The notes under the pieces were generated by a model that saw only the letters and a program-made list of their open reading frames with translations, was not told the origin of the DNA and did no database searches. Below are positions 24,933 through 34,093 of a DNA stretch of 64,000 nt, piece after piece (position 1 is the first letter of the stretch; every line of letters starts with the position of its first letter). This DNA is from Blautia sp. AF19-10LB (GTDB taxonomy: Bacteria; Bacillota; Clostridia; Lachnospirales; Lachnospiraceae), in the NCBI RefSeq assembly GCF_003461245.1, contig NZ_QTWS01000002.1, forward strand, positions 146,470 through 210,469. Direction: 5' to 3'. The translations under genes and the position numbers were made by a program.

Positions 24933-26468
24933 TTATTCATTCGCAAGATCCTGGATCCTCTTATAGAAATCATGCAGCTCTGTCACATATTTCTTATACA
25001 GACTCATGTATTTATAATACCGTTTTCCATTCTCCGGATCTGGTGTGTAGATTGTCTTGCTGCTTACAAATTTCTTTGCGGTTTCTTTAAGATCTCCAAA
25101 TACACCAATTGCATTTCCGGCGAGAATGGATACGCCCCACATTGCCACGTCATCTCTGTTGATGGTCGTATACTTTTTGTTCTGGATATCTGCACTGAGC
25201 TGCGTCCAGACCGGTGATTTTGCACCGCCTCCTATAATTTTGACCAGATCAATCGTATATTCCGGATACAGTCTCTCAATGCTGTTCATACATAACGTAA
25301 AATCATAAGTAAAGCTTTCAATCAGAGCTTTGTAAAAATGCGCTTTGCTGTGGCTCCAGTCATATCCCATCCACATTCCACGAAGTGCACCATCAGATGG
25401 CATGGAATTTCCTCCAAGGAGTCCGATCGCCATCAGTCCGTCACATCCAGGCGGGATGTTTTTCATTTCTTCTTCCATCTGTGCAAACATCTCTTTGGAA
25501 GTGATTCCTTCGTGTTTCACAAAAGTGTTCATAAACCAGTCCAGTGTAATTCCTGAACCTGCAACAAAGTGTGTCGCATAGAAGTCACCTGGAATCGCCG
25601 ATGGCAGAACATCCAGTCTGCGTTCTTCCATATCCGGTCGATATTCCGGTACACAGGTGCTGACTTCGCCGTAAGATGAAGCTTCAAAAATCGTATCACC
25701 ATAGTCCACAATTCCTGCCCCCAGGCATCCTGCTACTTTGTCACCTGCACCGGAAACCAGCGGAATTCCCTCTGTAAACCCTAACTCTGCTGCCATTTTT
25801 TTGTTCAGATGTGCACAGATATGATTTGAATTTACGATTCTCGGAAGATATTTCTGGTCCAGATGGATCGCATCACAGATTTCATCTGACCAACGGTCGT
25901 TCTGCACATCTGCAAGTCCTGTCCACTCTGTAAACGATCTGTCCATTACTGCATCTTCTGTAGAGATATCGCCCAGTTTTCCGATTACATAGCCACTGAT
26001 CATCAGATACTTCGCAATCTTTTCGCTTTCTTTCGGATATTCGCTGCGGAACCATTCTACCTTTGGTGCCATCTGTGGAAAGTTGGTTCCTCCGACTCTC
26101 AGGAACTCATCTTTTAATTCTTTCATCTGCCGCTCTGCATATGGCATATAACGGCTGTCCAGGGAACAGGACCAGGTTGTGATATCATTCCAGTCTTTAT
26201 CAACTCCCATGAATCCTGACATCTGTCCGGTAAAAGAAATCGCTGCGATATTCTTCTTTCTGTCACCGATTTTTTCTCCGACTTTTTTCATGCACGCAAT
26301 TACCGATGCAAGAAGTTCTTCTCCTTTCTGAATAAAAACTCCCGGCTTTGGACGGTAGTCTTTCACAGGTTCCATCTCAATTGCAATGCACTGACTTTCT
26401 GTATTGTAAACCCCTGCTTTGATAAAGCTTGTACCAAGGTCAACCGCCATTAATAATATTTCTTTCAT
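24933..26468 (-). CDS. FGGY-family kinase (xylulokinase-like)
   Basis: 511 residues. N-terminal phosphate motif LMAVDLGTSFIKAGVYN, sugar-site PLVSGAGDKVAGCLGAGIVD, adenosine-site VKIIGGGAKSPVWTQLSAD, as in XylB and related kinases. Cytosolic ATP-dependent phosphorylation of the sugar brought in by the second ABC importer is inferred. The start is the ATG after AAAGGGC, 29 bp from the Gfo/Idh gene; an in-frame open stretch of 49 codons upstream overlaps that gene and is not coding. Confidence 0.88.
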   Translation of the reverse strand: MKEILLMAVDLGTSFIKAGVYNTESQCIAIEMEPVKDYRPKPGVFIQKGEELLASVIACMKKVGEKIGDRKKNIAAISFTGQMSGFMGVDKDWNDITTWSCSLDSRYMPYAERQMKELKDEFLRVGGTNFPQMAPKVEWFRSEYPKESEKIAKYLMISGYVIGKLGDISTEDAVMDRSFTEWTGLADVQNDRWSDEICDAIHLDQKYLPRIVNSNHICAHLNKKMAAELGFTEGIPLVSGAGDKVAGCLGAGIVDYGDTIFEASSYGEVSTCVPEYRPDMEERRLDVLPSAIPGDFYATHFVAGSGITLDWFMNTFVKHEGITSKEMFAQMEEEMKNIPPGCDGLMAIGLLGGNSMPSDGALRGMWMGYDWSHSKAHFYKALIESFTYDFTLCMNSIERLYPEYTIDLVKIIGGGAKSPVWTQLSADIQNKKYTTINRDDVAMWGVSILAGNAIGVFGDLKETAKKFVSSKTIYTPDPENGKRYYKYMSLYKKYVTELHDFYKRIQDLANE

Positions 26469-26497
26469 ACTCAATCTGCCCTTTCTGAATTTGTGCG

Positions 26498-27484
26498 TCA
26501 GTCTGATGCATAAAGGATTCCCCATTCTTTTCGGGTCTTTTCTATCAGTTCTCCAATTGCGATCGACTCTTTCCAGGTGAAATGCGGACACTCCTTCTTT
26601 CCCTGTTCCAGACATTTCATAACTTCCTGTATTTCATACTGAAATCCTGTTTCACAGTACTCCTCACTGAAACATTCTTTTTTTCCATTGTTTAAAATCA
26701 GCTTTGCCGTGGTCGGATGCCAGAATTCCGGTCCTATCAGGATCCTGCCTTCCTCTCCTACGATCTCCACTTCTGCATTTCCTATCTGATTAAATGCTCC
26801 GCTCAGTATTGCTGCTCTGCCTTCTGAATACGTGAGAAGCATTTGGAAACATTCATCTACCTCTCCGTTTGATTTCATATTGGAATAAATCTTCTGTGGG
26901 CCTTCCGGGAATACCAGATACGCCATTCCAAGAGAATAAATTCCAACATCCCGAAGTGCACCTGCTGCATATTTGATTCCGGCTTTCCAGGGCTGCCAGT
27001 CATCAATATCCGGTTTGATATCAAAGCCGGCACGGACTGTCAGTGGCTTTCCGATCCGTCCTTCTTTGATCCAGTTTCTTGTCTGTATGACTGCCGGAAA
27101 ACATCTCGTCCACATGCCTTCCATCAGGAATGTATTCTTTTCTTTTGCTTTGTTCAAAACCTGCGTAAGCTGCTTTCCATTATCAACCATTGGTTTTTCG
27201 CTCAGTACAGGGATTCCTCTTTCCAGAATCTCCATAATATATTCAAAATGACAGGAATTCGGAATTGCCAGATATACGATATCGATTTTTTCTGTATCCA
27301 GCATTGTTTTCAGATCTGTGTAGACTTTTTCACAACCATATTTCTGTGCAAATTTTTTGCCTGAATTTTCACTTCTGGAAACAACAGCTTCCAGAATCGC
27401 ATCCTCCACTGCACGCATCCCGGATACAAACTGATTCGCGATATATCCTGTCCCGATAATCGCCCATTTTGTTTTTACTGCCAT
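26498..27484 (-). CDS. Gfo/Idh/MocA family oxidoreductase
   Basis: About 328 residues. Rossmann nucleotide motif WAIIGTGYIANQFV at the N-terminus, the family EKP signature (GIPVLSEKPMVDNG) and the substrate-domain helix GALRDVGIYSLGMAYLVF. Such proteins oxidise or epimerise sugars, inositols or sugar amides with NAD(P). Its place before the FGGY kinase implies conversion of the imported sugar before phosphorylation. The ATG preceded by AAGGGG was chosen; a GTG four codons upstream is possible. Confidence 0.87.
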   Translation of the reverse strand: MAVKTKWAIIGTGYIANQFVSGMRAVEDAILEAVVSRSENSGKKFAQKYGCEKVYTDLKTMLDTEKIDIVYLAIPNSCHFEYIMEILERGIPVLSEKPMVDNGKQLTQVLNKAKEKNTFLMEGMWTRCFPAVIQTRNWIKEGRIGKPLTVRAGFDIKPDIDDWQPWKAGIKYAAGALRDVGIYSLGMAYLVFPEGPQKIYSNMKSNGEVDECFQMLLTYSEGRAAILSGAFNQIGNAEVEIVGEEGRILIGPEFWHPTTAKLILNNGKKECFSEEYCETGFQYEIQEVMKCLEQGKKECPHFTWKESIAIGELIEKTRKEWGILYASD

Positions 27485-27505
27485 ATCTTTCAGCACCCCT
27501 TATTC

Positions 27506-27555
27506 AGAAAAGCACCACATAATAACATTCTCTCGTTATCCTGCAGTGCTTTTCT
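27506..27555 (-). terminator. Stem-loop between binding-protein and Gfo/Idh genes
   Basis: Perfect 10-bp stem AGAAAAGCAC / GTGCTTTTCT with a 30-nt loop. On the minus strand only a short TTTTC lies within the stem end, so it is more likely a message-stabilising or attenuating hairpin than a strong terminator. Confidence 0.5.
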
Positions 27556-27595
27556 CTTTTACCTGAAACTATATTTAATTAATGCAGGATTTCCT

Positions 27596-28648
27596 TTAGT
27601 ATGTATTTCCGTCATACTGGTCGAGATTTTCTTCTGTGATGTTGTCGCCGCTTACATAGTAATGTTTTGCAACCTCATCTTCTTTTCCTGCCCAGATAAG
27701 TTCTGCACATTCCATTGCTTTGTTTGCGATCGTCTTCGGGAACTGTACCGGTGAGCAGAGGATCTGTCCTTCTTTGATCATATCGATATCATTCTGTGCA
27801 CCATCGATATCTACTACAGAAATCTTGCCTTCCAGACCTGCTGCCTTGATTGCTGCCGCTGCACCCTGTGCTGTCGGAGAGTTGATTGCAAAAACTCCCT
27901 TTACATCCGGATAAGTCTGAAGGAAGGATTCCATAATACTCTGTGCATCTTCTACTACACCAAAAGCATCCTGGTCTGCTACGATCTCTACATTCGGATA
28001 AGACTCCTCGATCACTGACTTAAGACCTTCTACACGCTCACGTACTGCCTGAAGTGTTGACCAGTTGATAACTACGATCTCACCTTCGCCGTCAATGGAA
28101 TCACAAAGTGTCTGCGCTGCCATTTTTCCCATTGCCACATTATCAGATTCTACAATAGATGCGATCAGATCTTTATCTTCTACGTTGGAATCAATCGCAA
28201 TTACAGGAATGGAAGCTCTCTCTGCTTCCTGCAGTGCAGGTTTGATTCCATCTTTGTCAAGAGCATCTACAAAAATAACATCTACGCCTCTGGCAACCAT
28301 CTGTGTGATATCCTCTACCTGTGTGTTGATATCATTTGCCGGGTCAGGTGCAATCACTTCTGCATCAATACCGCCTTTTTCCAGTGTAGCTTTAACACCG
28401 TCGATCTCTGCGAGGAAAAATGCATTTGCATGTGTCTGTACAGAAACACCGATTGTTTTGCCTTTGCTCAGTTCGGTAGCAGCAAACGGCAGTCCATCTT
28501 CCGCTTCAAGAGGGTCTACATAAACCACATCTTCATCCCCTGCGGCTTCTGCGGTCTCTTCTTCTGCAAATACTGATACTGCGGACACACTTCCCATACT
28601 GCATACCATTGCTGCTGTCATTAAAACTGCTACTAACCTTTTTTTCAT
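27596..28648 (-). CDS. Sugar ABC transporter substrate-binding protein (second system)
   Basis: 350 residues. Signal peptide 1-28 (AMVCSMGSVSAVSVFA then EEE), no clear lipobox. An acidic linker precedes the Peripla_BP_4 domain: KTIGVSVQTHANAFFLAEID, ITQMVARGVDVIFVDALDKDG, IPVIAIDSNV, GVFAINSPTAQGAAAAIKAAG. Extracytoplasmic sugar capture for the permease and ATPase encoded just upstream. Distinct from the 16006 protein in sequence, so probably different ligands. Confidence 0.9.
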   Translation of the reverse strand: MKKRLVAVLMTAAMVCSMGSVSAVSVFAEEETAEAAGDEDVVYVDPLEAEDGLPFAATELSKGKTIGVSVQTHANAFFLAEIDGVKATLEKGGIDAEVIAPDPANDINTQVEDITQMVARGVDVIFVDALDKDGIKPALQEAERASIPVIAIDSNVEDKDLIASIVESDNVAMGKMAAQTLCDSIDGEGEIVVINWSTLQAVRERVEGLKSVIEESYPNVEIVADQDAFGVVEDAQSIMESFLQTYPDVKGVFAINSPTAQGAAAAIKAAGLEGKISVVDIDGAQNDIDMIKEGQILCSPVQFPKTIANKAMECAELIWAGKEDEVAKHYYVSGDNITEENLDQYDGNTY

Positions 28649-28686
28649 CCTTGAATCCTCCCTTGTTTGTTTTTTATATTAATTTT

Positions 28687-29664
28687 TTATTTTTTCTTTA
28701 TCTGAAGATCAACGAATACTGCCCCGAGAACTACAACGCCCTGACACACATACTGCCAGTAGAACGGCACGTTCATGAAATTCAGTCCACTGCTTAAAAG
28801 ATCCATGATCAGTGCGCCGATAAAAGTGGCTCCGATTCTTCCAACACCACCACTCATACTGGTTCCACCTACAACTGCAGCTGCAATTGCAGTAAGCTCT
28901 GAGCCCTGTCCAAGTGTCGGCTGTCCACTGTACAGTCTGGAACAGGAGATAACACCATAGATACCATACAAAAATCCAGCAAATGTATATACGATCCAGA
29001 TAACTTTTTTGCTGTTGATTCCTGAGAATCTGGCAGCTTCTGCATTTCCGCCGATTGCATATACTTCACGGCCAAACTTTGTCTTATTGAGCAGAACATA
29101 AGTGATTGCCAGAATAACAGCTGTATAGATAATCGGATATGGAATCGTATTCATTAAATATCCGTTTCCGATTTCTCCGAAATCACCGGAAATACGAATC
29201 GGTGTACCTGCAGAACAGGTGTAGGCAATTCCTCGTCCAATGTTCATGGTTCCAAGAGTTACAATAAATGGTGGAATTTTTGTATTTGCAACGATTCCAC
29301 CGTTTATTGCACCAAACACAGTTGCGATCAGAACACCTACCAGAAGTGCACCTGCTGGATGCAAACCATTGGAGATCAGGAGTGCACAATAGGTACTTGC
29401 ACATGCCATCAGAGCACCAACAGAAAGGTCGATACCACCTGTGATAATGATGAGCGTTACACCAAATGCTGCAATACTGTCAAGACTGGTGATTCTTAAA
29501 ATATTGATAACATTTGCTCTTCCCCAGAATTTAAATTCTGTCAGAAATCCAAATACGAGAAAGATTCCCAGTGCTCCTGCCAGAATGCCTTTATTCAGGT
29601 ATAAATACTTCATAACCGGATTTTTTGGAACGCCTCCGGAGATTTTTTCCTTCTTTGTTGTCAT
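28687..29664 (-). CDS. Sugar ABC transporter permease, RbsC type (second system)
   Basis: 325 residues, BPD_transp_2 family. Motifs: LIIITGGIDLSVGALMACAS, NTKIPPFIVTLGTMNIGRG, EVYAIGGNAEAARFSGI, GSELTAIAAAVVGGTSMSGG. A ~25-residue hydrophilic N-terminus precedes the first membrane helix. The ATG overlaps the ATPase gene end by 4 bases. Confidence 0.92.
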   Translation of the reverse strand: MTTKKEKISGGVPKNPVMKYLYLNKGILAGALGIFLVFGFLTEFKFWGRANVINILRITSLDSIAAFGVTLIIITGGIDLSVGALMACASTYCALLISNGLHPAGALLVGVLIATVFGAINGGIVANTKIPPFIVTLGTMNIGRGIAYTCSAGTPIRISGDFGEIGNGYLMNTIPYPIIYTAVILAITYVLLNKTKFGREVYAIGGNAEAARFSGINSKKVIWIVYTFAGFLYGIYGVISCSRLYSGQPTLGQGSELTAIAAAVVGGTSMSGGVGRIGATFIGALIMDLLSSGLNFMNVPFYWQYVCQGVVVLGAVFVDLQIKKK

Positions 29665-31160
29665 TTGTTGGCACCTCCTGTTGCATATTTTAATACCAGT
29701 TCTTCTGACAGTTCTTCTCTTGCCAGTTCACCTGTCTTCTGTCCTTCATGCATTGTAATCACTCTTGTTGAAAGATTCAGGATCTCCGGAAGTTCTGATG
29801 ATATGAAAATAATTCCTACCCCTTCTTCTGCCAGCTCTGTGATCATTTTATAGATCTCAAATTTTGCCCCTACATCAATTCCCCTTGTCGGTTCATCCAG
29901 AATCAGAATCTTCGGGTTGGTAGCCAGGCATTTTGCAAGAACAACCTTCTGCTGATTTCCACCGGATAACTGCCCTGTAATGTGCGCTGCAGAAGTTGCT
30001 TTTGTCCGCATTTTTTTCATATATTTTTCTACGATCTCTGTTTCCTGCTTTTTGTCTGTTTTTACTCCGTGGATCAGTTTGTCCAGAATCGCCAGAACTG
30101 TATTAAACCGAATATCCTGTATGAGAACCAGACCCTGTTCTTTTCTGCTCTCAGGTGCCAGAATAATACCTGCTTCAATTGCTTCCTTTGGATTTGATAC
30201 TTTAAACTCTCTGCCCTCCAGCCATGCGTTGTAAGCAGCTCCTTTATCCACACCGAACAAATACCTCATAATCTCTGTTCTGCCGCTTCCCACCAAACCG
30301 TAGAAGCCAAGGATTTCACCCTGATGCAGTTCAAATGAAATATCTTTGAGAAATTTCCCATCATCCAGATGTTCCACTCTCAGAAGTTCTTTGCCTTTTG
30401 TCAGGTTTACTTCCGGATAAACATCTTTCATTTCACGTCCAACCATGAGACGGATCACATCATCGTAAGTTACCTCCCCAATATTCCTGGTTGCTATGTA
30501 CTGTCCATCACGGAACACCGTAATCCTGTCTGAGATCTGGAATACTTCATCCATACGATGTGAAATATAAATGATTGCAACTCCCTGATTCTTAAGCATC
30601 TGAACAAATTCAAGAAGCTGTACTGTCTCACGCTCGGTAAGAGATGCTGTCGGCTCATCCATGATCAGGATCTTGCTGTCAACCGAGAGTGCTCTTGCGA
30701 TCTCTACCATCTGCTGCTGTGCTACTGTCAGATTTGCCGGATAATCATTTACGTGGATCACATCCTGAACGCCCAGTCTTTCCAGAACTTTATAAGCATC
30801 TGCTTCCAGTTTCCTGTCATCTACAAATCCACTCTTTTTGGATGGCATCCTGCCGAGATAAATATTCTCTGCAACTGTCATATATGGAACAAGACTCAGT
30901 TCCTGATGAATAACTGAAATTCCAAGTTCTTTTGCATCACTTACTTTTTCAATTTTTACTTCTTTTCCATTGATAAAAATCTGTCCTTCTGTCGGTGTAT
31001 GAATTCCCGCAAGAATTTTTATCATGGTTGACTTTCCGGCTCCATTTTCTCCGAGAAGTGAATGGATTTCTCCTTTTCTCAGATCAAACTGGATCTTATC
31101 CAGAGCTTTTACACCGGAAAAGTGTTTAGAAATATTTTTCATTTCCAAAATAGTTTCCAT
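29661..31160 (-). CDS. Sugar ABC transporter ATP-binding protein, RbsA type (second system)
   Basis: About 499 residues, tandem ABC domains. N half: GENGAGKSTMIKIL, LTVAQQQMVEIARAL, ILIMDEPTASLTERE. C half: degenerate GLVGSGRTEIMRYLFG, QLSGGNQQKVVLAKCL, ILILDEPTRGIDVGAK. Typical RbsA/XylG. The start is taken at ATG with GGGGTG upstream; a GTG two codons earlier is also in frame. First gene after a terminator and a poor promoter, consistent with activation by the AraC-type regulator encoded upstream. Confidence 0.92.
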   Translation of the reverse strand: METILEMKNISKHFSGVKALDKIQFDLRKGEIHSLLGENGAGKSTMIKILAGIHTPTEGQIFINGKEVKIEKVSDAKELGISVIHQELSLVPYMTVAENIYLGRMPSKKSGFVDDRKLEADAYKVLERLGVQDVIHVNDYPANLTVAQQQMVEIARALSVDSKILIMDEPTASLTERETVQLLEFVQMLKNQGVAIIYISHRMDEVFQISDRITVFRDGQYIATRNIGEVTYDDVIRLMVGREMKDVYPEVNLTKGKELLRVEHLDDGKFLKDISFELHQGEILGFYGLVGSGRTEIMRYLFGVDKGAAYNAWLEGREFKVSNPKEAIEAGIILAPESRKEQGLVLIQDIRFNTVLAILDKLIHGVKTDKKQETEIVEKYMKKMRTKATSAAHITGQLSGGNQQKVVLAKCLATNPKILILDEPTRGIDVGAKFEIYKMITELAEEGVGIIFISSELPEILNLSTRVITMHEGQKTGELAREELSEELVLKYATGGANK

Positions 31161-31230
31161 ACTCACACCCCATACATTTCACTTTTCTTCTGTTGCTCAT
31201 GTTGTTTTCCGTTTCGTTTTTGTTAATCAA

Positions 31231-31259
31231 ATTATAGCAGGCTGACCACTTTAATCTAT
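31231..31259 (-). promoter_or_regulatory. Candidate activator-dependent promoter of second sugar operon
   Basis: A perfect -10 TATAAT (31231-31236, minus strand) has no recognisable -35 17 bp upstream (ATAGAT). Such promoters usually need an activator; the adjacent YesN-type regulator is the obvious candidate. Confidence 0.45.
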
Positions 31260-31303
31260 CTTCCACTTTTGGTTTTTGTTTGTCATTTTTGTTTTTATAA
31301 AGC

Positions 31304-31351
31304 AAAAAAACAGTAATGTTTTTGGTGATTTTCACCGTATCGCATTACTGT
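31304..31351 (-). terminator. Terminator of the sensor operon
   Basis: 9-bp stem ACAGTAATG / CATTACTGT at the ends of a 42-nt hairpin that holds an inner GGTGA/TCACC stem, followed on the minus strand by TTTTTT. Located 50 bp after the sensor binding-protein stop. Confidence 0.85.
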
Positions 31352-31400
31352 TCATTGTTAAATTTGTTTTATTTTATTGTCTTTTTTATCTGTTTTCTGG

Positions 31401-32435
31401 TTATTTTTTGCCCTGTTCCAGAATCTGTCTCATCGTTTCGATATAGTCTCTTGCTTCTCCCGGACGGCTTCTCGACAGAAGAATTCCCGGAATTACAATT
31501 TCAGATTCATAATCCTTTCCCATCAGATATCTGCACAGATTTTCCATGGAACGTTCCCCAAGCTGTACCGGATCCTGACCACCAAGTGCCTGCAGGATAT
31601 TATCATCATCCAGCATCATGTTCACCAGCTGCTCCGTAATATCAATTCCAAACACCGGAATCTTCAGTCCCGCATTCTGCACCGCCATAACGGCTCCGAC
31701 TGTACCGCCTTCGTTCGCGCAGAAGATCATATCCAGATCCGGATTGGCATCCAGCACTTCTTTGACAATTGGTGTCGATGTACTTGCATCCCAGGCATCC
31801 ACATCCTGAATAACATCAATCAGACTCTGTGTCATGGACAAAAATCCTCTCGTCCGGCTTTTACTGGTATCCGGAAGCAGTGCACTGAACTGGATGATTG
31901 CAGTTTTTGGCTTCCTGTCCGGAAAATTTTCCCGGATATACTCTGCACATTCTTTTCCAACCATCTGTCCGATATTGTACTGGTTCGCTTCGCAATATCC
32001 TGTCAGCCATTTACTTTCCATGCTCAGATCCACAGAATAAATGTCAATTCCCTGTTTTGCCGCATTTTCCAGACCTGCAAGCGATCCCGTCGGACTGACC
32101 GGATAAATGCAGATTGCATCCACTTCCTGCTCCATATAGTCACTGAGCAGTCGTGTTTCCCTTTCCAGTTCTCCACCGCTCTGCCCTTCAATGACGGTTG
32201 CCCCATATTTTTCTGCTGTAACGCGCATGGCAGTCTGCATTACTTTTTCGGTCTGATCTTCCAGAAGAATTACAGATGCAATTGTCGTCCCTTTTAAATC
32301 ATCATTTTTCTCTTCATCTGCCAAATTTTCTGTATTTTCGTTTTTCATCTCCTGTATCCGGACTCCCCAGATCAAAGCGACAGTAATACCAATGACAGCC
32401 AAAAGCAGAAGCCCTATTTTCTTTCTTTTTTCCAT
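31401..32435 (-). CDS. Membrane-anchored sugar-binding sensor protein (XylFII-like)
   Basis: 344 residues. A single N-terminal anchor (KKIGLLLLAVIGITVALIWG) without lipobox and a hydrophilic linker precede a Peripla_BP_4 domain: TTIASVILLEDQTEKVMQTA, MEQEVDAICIYPVSPTGSL, MIFCANEGGTVGAVMAVQNAG, VFGIDITEQ. It is encoded with the histidine kinase and AraC-type regulator rather than with the transporter, so it probably presents sugar to the kinase, as XylFII does for the clostridial LytS-YesN xylose system. Start chosen at ATG with AGGAAAG upstream; a GTG overlapping the regulator stop is an alternative. Confidence 0.82.
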   Translation of the reverse strand: MEKRKKIGLLLLAVIGITVALIWGVRIQEMKNENTENLADEEKNDDLKGTTIASVILLEDQTEKVMQTAMRVTAEKYGATVIEGQSGGELERETRLLSDYMEQEVDAICIYPVSPTGSLAGLENAAKQGIDIYSVDLSMESKWLTGYCEANQYNIGQMVGKECAEYIRENFPDRKPKTAIIQFSALLPDTSKSRTRGFLSMTQSLIDVIQDVDAWDASTSTPIVKEVLDANPDLDMIFCANEGGTVGAVMAVQNAGLKIPVFGIDITEQLVNMMLDDDNILQALGGQDPVQLGERSMENLCRYLMGKDYESEIVIPGILLSRSRPGEARDYIETMRQILEQGKK

Positions 32436-32440
32436 TCTTA

Positions 32441-34093
32441 TCACTTTCCTGTGTATTCATCTTTTACCGCAGAACGCATCTGCCGGAATGCAGATGGTGT
32501 CAGTCCTTCTTTTTCCTTAAATATGGTCGAAAAATACTGTACATTCGTGTACCCTACCGCCTCAGCAATATCGTACAGCTTCATATTTGTCTGAGTCAGC
32601 ATCATTTTTGCTTTTTCTACCCTTACATTGATCAGATAATTTGAAAAAGTGCATCCCATCTGTTCGTGAAAAAGTTTGCTGAAATACGAAGTATTCATAA
32701 AAAAGCGGCCGGCAATATCCCTGGTGGACAATGCTGTATTGTAATTTTCTTCTACATACTGCAGAACCTGATCAATCATCCAGTGCTTTCTTTTCCCGTT
32801 GTTTTCCTGATAGACTTCTACAAGTTTTTCGACAAATTTTCTGAGGCAGTCCCACATTTCCGTTACAATCGTATCGCTTCCAATATAAATCAGCTCCCGC
32901 ATGACAGTCATGCACTGCATCGCCAGTTCATCTGCATACGCCTCGCACTCCGGAAGACATGCTCCTGCAATCCTGTTAATAAAATTCATATAAAACAACT
33001 GCAGTTTCATCATATCTGCACTCTGCAGACGTCTGGAGGAACTTTGCAGAATCGCCTGAAGTTCTGTCTGTGCTTTTTCTGAATCTCCATTACGGATTTC
33101 TTTAATCAGCAATTTAAAATCATATTCTCCATAAACATCATCAAATCTGGTATTCAGTTCCTGCTCTGTCTCCTGATTACGAAGTGCCAGGATTCTTTTT
33201 TCTTCGGCACGTTTCTCTTTAATCTTCTTCTGTGCCATTTCATAAGATCTGTGGATTCCGGAAAAATCATCAGTCACATCTCCTGCTGCCATAAACAGTG
33301 ATATATTCAGTTCCTTCTGCAATGCCTCAAGAATCAGCTGAACCCAGTTTTCTACCCGCTCCATGAACTTCGCTTCCGGATCATCCCCGAATAAAAGCAG
33401 TACGATCTGGCTTCCTCTCATATAAAGATACTGACATTCATAGCAGTCTTCCTGAAGATTTCGTCTGAGCCACTGGTACACAGACCACATATCTGATTTC
33501 ACTTTATCATTCACAAAAAAGGTATGCTCTCTGACCTGCATATTCACAACTGCTGCCGACTGAAATGGAAAACCTATTTCTTTCCTGCTTAATTTTTGCA
33601 GAAGTTCTTCTGTTCGTTTTTCTGAAGTTTCAAAAATCAGATCTTCATAAATATGTTCCATCAGCATTTCAGATGCCGCTGACTGTTTATCAAACACTGT
33701 TTCTTTATTTTTTTCTTTTTTCAGTTCTTCCACACAGCGTTTGACGCTATCCAGCAGTTCTTCTTCATCCACCGGTTTCAGAAGATAGTTTATTGCACCC
33801 ATGCGGAGTGCTCCCTGTGCATATTCAAAATCATCATACCCACTTACTACGATCATTTTGGAAAATATGGAGTTTTCATTTAATTTTTTCATAAGATCAA
33901 TTCCAGACAGTTCCGGCATTCTGATATCTGTAATCACAATATCCGGTTTTTCTTTCAGTGCGATTTCCAGTGCTTCGCCTCCATCTTCTGCCTCATAAAC
34001 TTCTGAAATCCCATATGATGACCAGTCGATTGTCGATACCAGCCTTTTTCGTAACCATAGTTCATCTTCTGCAATTAACAGCCGCAATATCAC
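32441..34093 (-). CDS. YesN-type response regulator with AraC DNA-binding domain
   Basis: 550 residues. Receiver domain 1-125: RLLIAEDELWLRKRL, phospho-acceptor Asp in DIVITDIRMPELSG, switch residues VVSGYDDFEYAQ and LLKPVDEEEL. A long linker region follows, then two AraC helix-turn-helix motifs at the C-terminus (RFFMNTSYFSKLFHEQMG and AEAVGYTNVQYFSTIFKEKE). Likely activates the adjacent sugar import operon when phosphorylated by the kinase encoded just upstream. GTG start overlapping the kinase stop, preceded by AAAGGAG. Confidence 0.92.
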   Translation of the reverse strand: MILRLLIAEDELWLRKRLVSTIDWSSYGISEVYEAEDGGEALEIALKEKPDIVITDIRMPELSGIDLMKKLNENSIFSKMIVVSGYDDFEYAQGALRMGAINYLLKPVDEEELLDSVKRCVEELKKEKNKETVFDKQSAASEMLMEHIYEDLIFETSEKRTEELLQKLSRKEIGFPFQSAAVVNMQVREHTFFVNDKVKSDMWSVYQWLRRNLQEDCYECQYLYMRGSQIVLLLFGDDPEAKFMERVENWVQLILEALQKELNISLFMAAGDVTDDFSGIHRSYEMAQKKIKEKRAEEKRILALRNQETEQELNTRFDDVYGEYDFKLLIKEIRNGDSEKAQTELQAILQSSSRRLQSADMMKLQLFYMNFINRIAGACLPECEAYADELAMQCMTVMRELIYIGSDTIVTEMWDCLRKFVEKLVEVYQENNGKRKHWMIDQVLQYVEENYNTALSTRDIAGRFFMNTSYFSKLFHEQMGCTFSNYLINVRVEKAKMMLTQTNMKLYDIAEAVGYTNVQYFSTIFKEKEGLTPSAFRQMRSAVKDEYTGK